Source: Takakia lepidozioides (lineage: Eukaryota; Streptophyta; Takakiopsida; Takakiales; Takakiaceae). Taken from it: a stretch of DNA of 64,000 nt. The stretch spans positions 61,485,053-61,549,052 of the forward strand of contig CM060732.1 in NCBI GenBank assembly GCA_030704615.1, given 5' to 3'. The position numbers and the translations under genes are program-made. Position 1 is the stretch's first letter. Each line of letters starts with the position of its first letter. Shown here in pieces: positions 25,501-35,873 of this stretch. A model generated the notes under the pieces. The model had not been told where the DNA came from and did not search any database. It was given only the letters and a program-made list of their open reading frames with translations.

Positions 25501-26405
25501 GATCAGATCCATGCTCATTAGAGACATGTTTCTTCATTGCAGTTATGCCATGATCTAGATTGTAGTTTACAAAGCCTTTTCTGGTTCTGGTTGAGTTACT
25601 AGAGCTGTGAGCATTCTCCACTGACACATAATGCACCTCATCAGTTGTGTCTCATTCATCTCTACCTTAACATCGTTCAGGACAAAAACCGCCCAACACT
25701 CAGAACCTCTATGATATGGGAGCCAAAATCCCTGATTGGCGACCAAAACTTGCAAGCGCTGGCGCCACAGAGCCTCCTCCTCGGCAATTCGGTCCTCTTC
25801 CGCCTGATCACCAACTTGCAGGACCTCCTCACTTGTCACGCCTGTCTCCAAGTCCTCTATATCCTCCCCAGTAGATAGCAACAATGTTTCAGTCTCACTG
25901 ATCTATAACGCATTGAAGAAATCCATCTCCCCTAGCTAACCTTGTCACAAAGTTGATGTGAATCCCATAAAACAAGCACTCAACACTCAACCGCATGTAA
26001 CGAGCATAAAATATGGGCAAGAGGCTCAAAGCAATACCTAAATCGGCCTCCTTGCTTGATGCTGCATTGAAAGCCAACAAACCACCTTCATTGCGATCCC
26101 TTCCGCAGCCAAAACCAAAGAAAGAATCTCACAAAATCTGCCGCTATCTCTAGGCTACGCGCATTGATACCTGAACGGCGATACCACCAACTGAGTTCCA
26201 GCGAAAAAAACAAGTAACAACATCAACAAAGGTGAGCCGAGACCAGTCGGCTAGGGTATCGGCCTCCCCGAAATCCTAATCATACCCTACAGGCAGGTTA
26301 TTCTACGCATTTCCTTTCTATCTAGAACCGGCTGGTAGGGGCTTCCATACCTGGGTGCATAACCGGGTTGATACCCGTATTTTTGTACATACCAAACCAA
26401 CACTC
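22558..26405 (-). mobile_element. hAT transposon (3848 bp) with perfect 8-bp TSD
   Basis: The left terminus reads cagtgttggtctggtatc; the right terminus on the opposite strand reads gagtgttggtttggtatg, so the terminal inverted repeat matches at 16 of 18, with the outermost base of the right end changed from C to G. A perfect 8-bp direct repeat ctctctac flanks it (22550-22557 and 26406-26413), the duplication size diagnostic of hAT. A degenerate transposase is encoded on the minus strand (23571-25884). Subterminal accggtt/tggtatg repeats match those in the 669-bp element at 10455, so the two belong to related families. It may interrupt a minus-strand host exon (see finding). Confidence 0.95.
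23571..25884 (-). pseudogene. hAT (Ac-like) transposase, broken
   Basis: In order on the minus strand: an acidic N-terminus (25884-25630); a BED zinc finger whose halves lie in two frames (CIMC near 25620, then HGITAMKKHVSNEHG near 25530); a segment 25420-25214 (FIEDLVLLVCKGYMPLSVVE); the catalytic-core region 25217-24486 (SFDLWMSRSGHDTFALVINF, YVKDEGANLATLQ, CFGHAMSKTC); then 24482-23571 with LMLDPRFKGL and the hAT dimerisation domain (VGWLARQILGIPGSQIEIER, IFSMAGVLTALRRCRL). Breaks seen: a frameshift inside the BED finger, a frameshift near 25216, and an in-frame TGA at 24486-24488. Few lesions, so loss of function is fairly recent. No ATG is evident at the 5' end; an upstream exon is likely. 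Confidence 0.93.
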
Positions 26406-28280
26406 CTCTCTACTCTCCCTCTCTCGCGCATGCAAATTCAGAGAACTCATTTTGCAAAGCCCCGCCTGCCCGACCATTTGAGTGAATCGGGTGGCGGCCT
26501 CGGCTATGCCAGCTGGCTGGTCGTGGTCGGATGCCAAGTGTCTTGATTACTAACGGGCATGAACGATGCCGCCGTGAAGTGCAACACGTTGGAACCGGCG
26601 ACCGTGATCGTCGGCCGATGTGGAGCAGGCCAGGTCAGGTTCTGCTACGTGCTCACGATAGCCATGGATCTCGTCCATGCACTCTCTTCTAACGAATCGG
26701 CTTCTTGTGTGGGAACCTCTCTTTTCCCTCTTTTAGATTTTCCCTCAGTTGATCTGTCTCTGTTTTCCTAAAAAGTTTTCTGTATGTACTGCGGCTTTTG
26801 TTGCGGCCTCCTTCCCCAGCTCTCCCAGCTGTTCTTGATATACTCTTTGTTCTTGATGTAATCTGTCTGCATTCTCGTAAGTTTGTGCCACCAATTGATT
26901 TCGAACACGGTTTGGTGTGAGGCCTACTGCTATTCCCTTCTCCAGCTGCTCATGAACCTTCGTTTCCGTATTGTTTGCTTTCTGAAAAGTTTTCGTCCTC
27001 AGGCACCACAGCATGCCCTCCGTCCATATCCAGTGCTTCGAAGGTGTGGAAAGGATCCTCCATCAATCAAGCATATAGTTCCATACTCATTTAGTAGAAC
27101 TACTCTTCGATCAGAAAGTGACAAAGCTGGTCTCCGCTTAGTGGGAGGAGGAGAGTTTGTGGGATATGTGCGTGCGCGCAAGTCTCGGAAGGCAATCGGT
27201 GGGATGGAAATGTCACACCTAGTCCTACGTAAAGCCGACCGACACCAGTGAAACACGTCGATCACTGCCGAATTAGTCCAAGATTGCGGAAGCAGACCCT
27301 CAAGTTGATGTACAATAATCAATTGCCTCAAACCCAAGGGTTCCAGGTCAGATATCACCTCTCAGTATACAGCCTGCCTGCTGATAAAAGTGTTACTGAG
27401 GCACTGATTCTACTTCTTAATGAATTACTTGGCCTTTGTGTGGGTTCCTTGTAGTACTTGAAACAGAGATGTCAACATTTGGAAGCTCTGTCTATGTGTA
27501 TAATCCTTGGTCTAATGACTGGATGTGTCTCTTTGTGCCTTGAAAACCATTATTATGGTGGAGGTTAGAAACTTCAAGTCAACTGTTAAGTTTGGATTCA
27601 TTTACTATTACGGAGTAAGGACATTTCACCATGCGTCTCCAAGGGCATCTGTGGAGGAAATGCCAAAAGAGGGCAGGAGAGAGTGCAGGCATGTATAAAG
27701 GAAGACAGACAACCACAGATACACGATTCTGTCAGGTTCATCCATGAGAGAGGATGCCAAAGAAGCAGGGCAGATGCCATGAATCCAAATTGAAAACAGA
27801 GTGTATGTGCCTGTATCTAAGATCACTCAGGTCTATATTCTCAGAAGAATGAACCATGCAAAATGATTGCACCTCAGCCAATGGTTGAGATTGAATTGAA
27901 CCAGTTTCACATAATGAAATTTGAAGGCGATGTCATAGGAAATTTCGGTAATTATTTGAATCTTTTGCCTTCCAAATTTAATCTTCCTTTGCAACCAAGC
28001 AAGACCGGCTTACTGCTGACGACAGCATGTTCATCCCAGAGTATATGCAGAAGATCGCATTCCCTTGGTGCCTCAGATTCAGGGTCTCCAGTTGTAATCA
28101 ACTATTTGTCTCTGTCTGGTACTCCATTCCCACTCCGAGAGGGCAAGTCACTGCATAAGCGCTCCTCTAAAGGCAGACTGTGCAATTGTATGTTAGTCAC
28201 AAGTGGACTGGCACCAGCTGCTGGAAAAAAGATTAGTGGGGTTTCCTCTGTTGTGATCTGGGGAAATTTGGGCCAGTTCG
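26406..28280. other. Unassigned region between hAT and EGF-like gene
   Basis: A minus frame 26745-27014 (89 aa, Gln/Glu-rich, helix-prone: AQTYENADRLHQEQRVYQEQ) is protein-like but not recognised. A plus frame 27863-28369 (168 aa) overlaps the start of the EGF-like gene in another frame and is probably chance or 5' leader. The remainder shows nothing I can support and includes the promoter of the gene starting at 28281. Confidence 0.3.
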
Positions 28281-29862
28281 TTGTTCAGGAAAATGAGACA
28301 CAGCAATTGGAGTATTCTTTTGGTTGTGGCCCTGGCATTGGTGGCACATGGAAACTCTTACGTATGTGATCCAAAATGCAAGACAATCTGCGATGCTGCG
28401 GGCAGTTGCATTTGCAACCTTCCAAGCAATAGTACAATTTTATTGGGAGATCGCCCATTTGATGGGTAGGATCCACCAGCTCCAATTCACTAACTAGGTC
28501 TCAGTGCCACCATTGTTTGATTTGAAGAAGCATAGGTGCATTTTGATGCATAATTGAAGTAAGTTGAAGGTGTACTCATTGAGCATTCCTTGCAATATTT
28601 GTTCTAAGGCCTGTGGTATGTAGTCACCAGGTACATACTCAATGCTTATCAGTTGTCTCATTTGTGAAGCCCAAAGAGACCACATTGTCTGTTTGTTCTT
28701 TTCTTTTGGCAAGGCAATAGTTCTCTCTCTCTCTCTCTCTCTCTCTCTAGCTTTTCTGCCCAAACTGGGCGCAGGGTCTATATCTACAAGGCTACGGCAA
28801 CCAATGTCTCCTGAGTAAATTCTCTCGCTTTAGATCTCTGATAGCTGTCTGATACTGCAACAGGGGTGAGTATTGCGACATCAAGAGTCATCTTTGCAAT
28901 GGATCCAACTCATTCTGGTGTGCGGACAACAATAATAACAGCACCTGCAAGGAGACACTGGCAGGAGGCAACTACACGTGTGAATGTGCTCTTGGGTATG
29001 CTGGTTCACACTGTGAGCTTCCAGGGACCATCTGTGGGGATGGTTTTTGCTTTAATAATGCAACATGTCTACTACAAGATCATTCTTGTGATTGCCCTCC
29101 TGAATGGAAGGGGAGTCTCAATTGCACCATTGCAACCAGCATTTCGGAGGAGCATCACCATGGTGGAATTAGGGTAAGCTCCACACTCTTCCTTCAGCAT
29201 TGTTTACTGGTAAAAACTCTTTCTGCATTGGTTGGTTCAGCTTTGCTGAGGAGCACTGGAGAGGTTTTCATTAGAATAACTCTCTGGTCACAAATTCCCG
29301 TATGTGAACATTTCCCAGCCACACACAGGCCCCACGATTTGGGGCACTCATGCTCTGTAGCAATAAGTAATGGATTTGGAGGGTGGGAAGGGACATGAAA
29401 TGTCTCATGATTTTACTTGCTGTCACCTTGTCCTTCCACACCTTGCGTTTATAAGAAGCCACGAGAGGAGACCGTGTCCCTGTTTGGAGTAGCTGGTCAC
29501 CTCTTTATTCTGTTTGCACATCCCCCATTTTTCGGTCACTGGAAACTGGGCTATGGGAAGCATTACACCAACAGCTGTATAGTTCCACTTTCTGGTCAGC
29601 TAGTTTTCACCCTGATCATCTGACAAGTTTGTTTTTTTCGGTTCAGTGGTGGGTCTCTTTCTTGTTAGCAGGTTTAGTTGTGGCGGGAATCTCTGCAATC
29701 GCTGTGGTAGGCTTGTACATGTACAGGCAAAGGATGGCGGGCATTCTACGGTTTCGGGAGCTTCAAAGTTCTCAGGTTAAGGGGCGGGCCGAATCTGATG
29801 ATGATGAGTATGATAGTGACCCATATGAAGATGAGGTTACTAAGAGACAACCAAAAGACTGA
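28281..29862 (+). CDS. EGF-like single-pass membrane protein
   Basis: Three exons with GT/AG borders and matching phases: 28281-28465, 28864-29173, 29647-29862 (TGA), giving 236 residues. Residues 1-26 are a signal peptide (core SILLVVALALVAHG). Residues 29-153 are a Cys-rich lumenal/extracellular region with two EGF-like modules: one ending TCECALGYAGSHC, and one complete six-Cys module from CGDGFCFNNATC to SLNC. At least five N-glycosylation sequons (NST, NGS, NYT, NAT, NCT) are seen. Residues 166-191 form a membrane span (WWVSFLLAGLVVAGISAIAV). The cytosolic tail (192-236) is acidic (ESDDDEYDSDPYEDE). The architecture resembles the small plant 'notch-like' EGF proteins, whose function I do not know. 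No lesions are seen; this looks functional. An ATG at 28293 in the same frame is an alternative start. Confidence 0.85.
28722..28748. repeat. (TC)n microsatellite
   Basis: About thirteen TC units inside the first intron of the EGF-like gene. It could affect splicing of this short intron if the length varies. Confidence 0.95.
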
Positions 29863-30176
29863 ATCTCCCTAGTTATTGAAATGCACCAAGTGAATTTTAT
29901 TGTTCTCTTGACTTCAAGGGTTTCACCAGCATTGGAATTTTTGCCGGAATAACACAGCTGTATAAATTTCTGCTTACCACTACTGCAAACAATATTCCAC
30001 AGAAAAACTAGCATTTGTCTTCACTGTGATAAGGGCCCTGTTAATTTGCTCTTGTGATGCCACTGTGGAAGGCGAAATCGAGTCATGTTTCTCAACACAA
30101 GTTTAGCCATTCTCTTGTGTCCAAGTTCTTTTCTTACTATGTGGTCTCAAGTCTTAACCTGGCCCTCCTTGGTAAA
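29863..30176. other. 3' flank of the EGF-like gene
   Basis: Presumed 3' UTR and downstream DNA. No further gene is seen before the MITE. Confidence 0.4.
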
Positions 30177-30708
30177 GGGGTTGGGTAGCATGTGAGCAGG
30201 CTCACACCGTTGGCGTGAGCACAAAGAAATATTTCGCATATTCTAGAATATTCTTGAGAATATGCTATTGTGAAACCCAAATGTGCTCACGCAGCAAGAA
30301 ATATGAAACTATCTGAAAACTGTGCTCACGTTAAAAAATTCATGAAATTAATCGTCCAAAGCTTAAGGCCCGTGAGCACAATGACCCACAAATATATCTG
30401 CCAGAACTCAAAGATTAGCACACATAAACAATGTGGCATTTGGTAACATTGTGTTTAGAACATCCTCAATAACCACCGAGAAAATGGGTTTTGCCAGCGA
30501 AACCCGCAAAACTTGTATTTTTTCCAGCGAAATTATATTCAGATTCGATGTATCGCCTATTAGTGCAGTAAAGTCCCCATGTCCGCCTATTATTTGTATT
30601 TCCGCTGATGTACATATTACCCCATAACCGTGGATTCTGCTCACGCGACGATTTTTTTTTGTGCTCAGGCAGTTTCTCTTAACTCGGTGCTCACGCGATA
30701 CCAACCCC
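30177..30708. mobile_element. MITE-like inverted-repeat element with gtgagcac motifs
   Basis: The left end ggggttgggtagcatgtgag and, on the opposite strand, the right end ggggttggtatcgcgtgagc form an imperfect terminal inverted repeat of about 22 bp; outward tccttg may extend it on both sides. About 532 bp, no coding frame. The motif gtgagcac or its complement gtgctcac, sometimes with a base changed, occurs at least seven times inside. I could not identify a convincing target duplication, so the superfamily is open. Confidence 0.65.
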
Positions 30709-30784
30709 CTCAAGGAACACGTAAATGAGCGGGACTTTGCTCTTAGTAGTTAAATGTACTCCGGAATTCATCCACAAATGATCA

Positions 30785-30990
30785 TGAGTCCGTAACTCAA
30801 TTTGCTAGCGCGTTGTGTGCTGCCAAAGTGGATTGGGGTTCAAATCCTGCTACTATGCTCCAAGGCTTATATGAAAGGGGGTTGATTTTTCCCCTCCTCT
30901 TAAGGGCCTGAATTGTGCAATCTGTCGCTCCCAGGACCGGGACCACTTGCAGATATGTGGCCGCCTTGTTTCTTAATCCTAACCACTACT
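30785..30990 (+). mobile_element. tRNA-derived SINE, copy 2
   Basis: A B box ggggttcaaatcc (30835-30847) preceded by an A-box-like stretch (about 30792-30808). It shares aatcctgctact and the later phrase aagggcctgaattgtgcaat ... tcgctccca with the SINE at 9785-10180. Its 3' end is not clear. Confidence 0.55.
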
Positions 30991-31275
30991 AGGCCATCTC
31001 TAGGATGCTGAAGGCAAACAGGGGCAGAAACCCAAGGCAGAGAAAGACAGCATACAGGGTTTGAGCCCCAAACCCACTGGCCAAGGCACAAGATGTCTCA
31101 CAAGGGTAACATAAACCATTGCACTACGAGGGACGACTTCTGAGAATAACGTCCGATAGATTGGCTATTTTAAAGTTTTATGAAAAGATGAACATTAATT
31201 GGCTCTCTCTCTTAAGAGAGACTTACACATCACATTAAAGTCAATGGAGAAAATGTGGAGGAAACCTGTAAGGAG

Positions 31276-31370
31276 GAAATCAGCACCACATTTCGTCCTG
31301 TCTACGGAGAGAGGCAGAGATTAGGTCCCCCATCGAAGGATGGATGAAATGTGGCACCGCATTTCGTCCA
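31276..31370. repeat. Two copies of the aaatgnggc palindrome
   Basis: About 31276-31299 (aggaaatcagcaccacattt...) is a degenerate copy and 31341-31370 (ggatgaaatgtggcaccgca...) a near-perfect one. The family is the same as at 10.2 and 12.8-13.6 kb. Confidence 0.85.
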
Positions 31371-31771
31371 TAACATGAGATCATGCGGACATAATGGAAG
31401 ACTTGACATTTCTTTACTTGCTATCTGGTCTAAAATACCATACGGTTTCAAGATTGGAAGACACTTATTTGGACTGGATACACTGCATGCAACACTATGT
31501 ATATGCTAGAGTGACAATTCCAGAAATGTAATGAAGAGCTTTTACTCTAAGTAGGTCCACAACAATAATTTATCGATTCTGCTTACACCTGTAGCTGCAA
31601 ATTACGCTCATAATTATGAGTCGAACCTATGAGTATGGCATTCACCACGATGCTCGAACTCTCAATCGTGTGTCAACCAACCCATGTGTAACAGGGCTGC
31701 TCCAAGTAAACACCATGTCCGCAATTCGATCACCCTTGGTGTAGTTCACGACGATGTCATGACTAGTCTCC

Positions 31772-31850
31772 AGAGAGAGAAGACTGCGGCCAAAGCCGTC
31801 GTAACTGAGAGCCACTTGGCCTTATGGCTACTGCCCCCTCTTAGGGGTTG
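31772..31850 (+). repeat. Dispersed ~80-bp repeat, copy A
   Basis: The block agagagaagactgcggccaa ... gccacttggccttatggcta ctgccccct matches 40873-40967 (copy B) with scattered differences, and a part of it matches 49612-49660. It is probably the end of a repetitive element family not otherwise visible here. Confidence 0.65.
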
Positions 31851-34700
31851 ACCCTATAAAGGAGAGAGGTTGCGCCTGCCCGTACCTAAGGTATAAAGGG
31901 CATCAAAAGTACAGAGGTACCTAGGATGCCGACGGAGGGTTGGATTCTAGTTGTCGTTTATTAGGGAACGGATGGATGTGAAGTGGATTTCTTTGCAGCA
32001 TTTGTGGATGAAGGTGATGGAGATTTTGAAGTTATTGAATGCGGTGAACTCTTGCTTAAGTGGCCTTGTTGCAGTAGCAGGCGCAGACAACAAGCTTGCC
32101 GCAGCTGCCATGGCCACCATTCTCTCTCCCAAAGCTTCTCCTTTCTTTCTTCCTTGCACTATTCGGATAATGTATCGGGCGTCATTTCGCCAGGCTCTTC
32201 TCTTGACCTGAACCGAGTATCTGCGGGTTCAGAAGTGTGACCTTGTATTGACGGTCGAATGTTTATGTCGACTGTCTACTGAGGGTCATGTGAATTGATA
32301 AATGAAATCGTTCCCATTATAGACGAACGATGCTATAGTCTCGTCATTCCTTCGCCCATAGATGAAATTCGTATGTTTATGGATGAGCAGAACTGGAGAA
32401 AAGGAAACGGAATGGATGGACATTCCTCCATGAACGACAATTTGACATCCTATGGATGCAACACCCGCTGGATGGATGAGGAATGAACAGCATCCACCCA
32501 GTTGAGGAGATAGAGTAGGTGGCGGGCCTCCCTCTGCCAGTTCTGCTCTCCCGTAACTTCATTCATTGTGCCCACATGTCATCCATCCACCCTGACCGTT
32601 TACCACCCTCCAATTATATACGATCTACTGCCGTATCACGAGCTGTCGATCCATAGCGTACATGTACATTGAGAACACGAGAAATGTGTTCCCAAAGGGT
32701 CATCATGGCTAATGGGGCCCATAGTATCTTGTTAGTCTGTTGTGCCCATGGAATGTCTTTTGGCTGCCCTAACCATTTCATAACCGACTCTGTCATCTTG
32801 TATACTATTTATAGGAACATACCTAATTAGGAGAATACTGGCTCTCCTTTCACTTATGAGTTACTATGGCATTCCATACCTGCCATCTTAGGGTTTCAGA
32901 TTATACACAAAGTTACAAGACTCTAGTGGTGGTAAGAGAGAGATGAAGCCTGCGTCAATAAGAGCCGCTTCTGGGGGTAAGGGCACAAACTGTCTAACTA
33001 GTGGTTGTGGCCGGTGGGTTTCAAACCACATGTATGTAAAAACAAAAACAAAAAAAAAAAAAAAACTACATGTTGAATGTCATAAAGGTGTAGTAGGCCT
33101 TCGGGATGACCTTAATGTTTTTAGTTTTTGGTTTTTATTTTTTATACTATTTATTGGCTCCTTAGTAGGCATAGTAAAAGTTTGATAGTGGTGAACCTTC
33201 CCCCAAAAACACCTATAGGGTTGGGTAATAGATGAGGAACGAAAAATGGATGAGAAAGTGATCATGGATGAGGATGACAGTCGTTGAGATGACAGCGTAA
33301 TTTGATGAGGTTGTATCATAGTTGTGCAATGTGGATGAAAGTAGGTCGGGCATGCGAGGGTAGGGTGATATTGAAACAGAAGGTCGGTCATCGCCTCGTT
33401 CGCTTTGAGAGGCCGCGGGGAGGGGGGCTGAGAAGTACGAGAGGAGTTAATGCAAGAGTAATGGAGGACGGGATCGACCGACAGCGGAGCGAGCAGGGAG
33501 CAGCCCCCATTGCCCAGCCTCGGCCCTTGGCGGCGCCTCGCCTCCGTAGAAGGCTGTAGATCCCATTATTGTTCCAGCTCCTTTACTGTGCTGTGTCTGG
33601 TACCTAAAGCGGAGGAACCTGTGCAGTTTTAGTAGCTGACTCAGAGCTGAGGATTTCAGGAGCTCGCAAAGTTACGGTGTTTGTTCAGTGACAATCGGAC
33701 CATTGTTCTAGGTAGTGTCTGTCGCCTCCCCCTCACTGCGCCTTCATCTCTTCTACATTGTGGGTCGTCTGTGCAGAGTTAATGTCCTCAATCTTTTCAC
33801 TGCAGTAGAGGGTCTCCCCGCCGCTCATCTCCAGGATCCAAGCTTTGCAACTCTCTGGGCACAATCCATCAATTTCATCACTGCAGTCGATGTCGACACT
33901 CTCGACATTTATCATGTCTGTCTCCACCTTCGTATTGAGTTCACCATGAACCTTCCCACCCAAGGAACCCTCTGACACGCTGCTAACCCTGATGCTTGAA
34001 CCTTCCAGGTGACCCCAATACTGTCCAGGGGGGTATTCAGGACGTCTCTGTCCTTGCCTTCTGGTGGTCATATAATGTTCCTGACAGATCACGCCATTCA
34101 GCGTATACTCATTACACGTTACTTCCTCGCCTTTCTCCCCCGCATATAGGCATTGTGTACTCTACAATGCTTGCTCACATCTGTCAGCTGTAGTAGCTGG
34201 TTGTTGTCTCTCCCTTTCACTCCCTATCCCCCTCCATATTTGTGGGTCTCGTGCGTGCAAATTGGCGTCAATCTTTGGACCTCCGCTGTCGGATCTTTAA
34301 CTTGTCCTCATTTCCCCTTCTCAACCTCTGTTGCACAGTTCCCGGACGAATTACTCGATGCAGCGTATGAATTCTCATTATAGACCTCCCTTTTCTCTCT
34401 CTTCATGTGCACAGTTTTAGCAACAATTCCAGGGAATTTACGGTTCGACCTCTTCGTTCCATCTGGTGTCCGTTTCTATTTCAAATGCGGAGAGATGGCA
34501 TGTGATGAAATGTGTTTCGAGGGTTCTGAGCAGGTCATCGACTCGAGCATCGATTCCAAAGTCAAGGCGCGAGTTTCAGTTCTTGGCATTCTACCCGTCC
34601 CAATGCCTTGTCAGTATCTGTACTGTGGGTTATCCTTGTAGTCATCTAGAAGATTAATCTCTCTGCTCGATCACGCTTGAGCCCAGGGGTGCGGATCTTC
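31851..34700. other. Intergenic region upstream of the TPD1-like gene
   Basis: No supportable gene. There is a GC-rich patch at about 33400-33560, which could be a promoter or leader. A poly-A tract at about 33047-33065 follows a B-box-like ggtgggtttcaaacc (33014-33028), possibly another retroposon. The hexamer atggat recurs often between 32290 and 32490. Plus frame 34405-34641 is unassigned and could be part of a leader. Confidence 0.35.
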
Positions 34701-35276
34701 ATGTCGGCTGCTGCCATGGCATTTTTAGTCTTGACGACTCTTGAAATTCTATGCTCGGTTCTAATACTCCTCTCTCACTGGCACCTTCTGTTTACTTGTG
34801 CCCAGTCCATTCACGAGAGCAGCAGCAGTCTCCGTGCGCTGGATGGTCAAGTTTCAATGAGACTGAGCCATCTAGATGTGCAGTCTTCAGTACAAAAGGG
34901 AGGTGTGACTTCGAGACGGCCTATGATCAATTTTATCAACCGGAAGCTGCGGGCGTCAGCACCCTTGTGCTCAAAGGCTGATATAAGTATTACACAGGGC
35001 TTGAGTGGGAACAGCAATGGCATCCCAGCGTTTAGTGTGCAGATAGTCAATTTGTGTGTTACCAACTGTGAGCTCATGAACATCCATGTGGCTTGTGAGG
35101 CATTTGCGTCGGCGAAGCCATTGGATGCTGGAGTGTTTAAGCGGATAAAGTTCAACGATTGCCTGGTTATCAATGGTGCACCGTTGAAAGCTGGAGGGAG
35201 TGTTGCGTTCGACTATGCCAACTCTTCAGAATACCCAATGCATGTGATCTCAGCTGATCTTGGGCCTTGCACTTAG
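34701..35276 (+). CDS. TPD1-like secreted cysteine-rich peptide
   Basis: A 191-residue frame from ATG 34701 to TAG. Residues 1-35 are hydrophobic (MAFLVLTTLEILCSVLILL), a signal peptide or anchor. The C-terminal half is the TPD1 domain: CSKADISITQ, GIPAFSVQIVNLCVTNC, FKRIKFNDCLVING, YPMHVISADLGPC. All six domain cysteines are present (90, 119, 123, 132, 154, 190). In flowering plants TPD1 is a ligand of the EMS1/EXS receptor kinase that specifies anther tapetum; family members occur across land plants, where roles are less known. A 50-base intron (34757-34806, tcg|gttcta ... cccag|tcc) is possible and would remove part of the hydrophobic region without changing frame. No lesions are seen; likely functional. 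An in-frame TTG at 34677 is not a plausible start. Confidence 0.9.
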   Translation: MSAAAMAFLVLTTLEILCSVLILLSHWHLLFTCAQSIHESSSSLRALDGQVSMRLSHLDVQSSVQKGGVTSRRPMINFINRKLRASAPLCSKADISITQGLSGNSNGIPAFSVQIVNLCVTNCELMNIHVACEAFASAKPLDAGVFKRIKFNDCLVINGAPLKAGGSVAFDYANSSEYPMHVISADLGPCT

Positions 35277-35700
35277 GCCTCCCAGATGTTTGTACAACTT
35301 CGAAGAAATGGGAGATAGACGCTGAATCTCGCGCTGAATCTTCCCTCAATTGTCAATCCTCGTCAGGGCTCGATATCTTGAGGCGGGAAATTCTGTTGTT
35401 TCAGCTGGCACTAGATAAAAAAAAGCTTCGAACGAGGCCCAGAAAGAACTTCGAGGGTCCCATAAACATTTGAAACAGGTAGTGCATAAGGGCAGGGTGA
35501 GGATGGAAGCTGCTAAAGCAGCTAAGTAGCATACAGAAACCCTTATACATTTACTAATAGGCTATACGCACAGGCGTCGATTTTTGTAGAAAAGAGGCCC
35601 GTCCCTGTTTATTTCTGTGGGCGTAATTTGCAGCGGTTTGCAAAGCAGGCTGAATAATACCATGCATTGTTTACAATCTTGACTCAGATCACTAAGGTAA
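35277..35700. other. 3' flank of the TPD1-like gene
   Basis: Presumed 3' UTR and spacer. No coding signal that I can support. Confidence 0.4.
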
Positions 35701-35873
35701 CTGAATTTAAGGCAGAAGATTAGAATTTCCCCTGTCAATGTGCTTTGGGCATGTCTCTGCATTCCGGCCTGTGCTCTCGCTATTCTTCTGAATTTAAGGC
35801 AGAAGATTAAAATTCCCAAGTCAATTTGCTTTGGGCATGTCTCTGCATTCCGGTCTCTGCTCTCGCTATTCTT
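35701..35873. repeat. 87-bp tandem duplication
   Basis: Unit 1 (35701-35787) and unit 2 (35788-35873) both run from ctgaatttaaggcagaagat to tctcgctattctt. They differ at a few bases, so the duplication is older than the perfect 46-bp one at 3541. Confidence 0.93.

Noticed and set aside
26322-26537. 71-aa minus-strand frame taken as a gene start
   Set aside because: Its first codon is TTG, its left part lies inside the hAT terminus, and only the portion from the ATG at 26477 is considered as possible host exon.
27863-28369. 168-aa plus-strand open frame before and over the EGF-like gene start
   Set aside because: It overlaps the signal-peptide exon in another frame, lacks any recognised motif, and the downstream gene's own frame has clear domains and splice sites.
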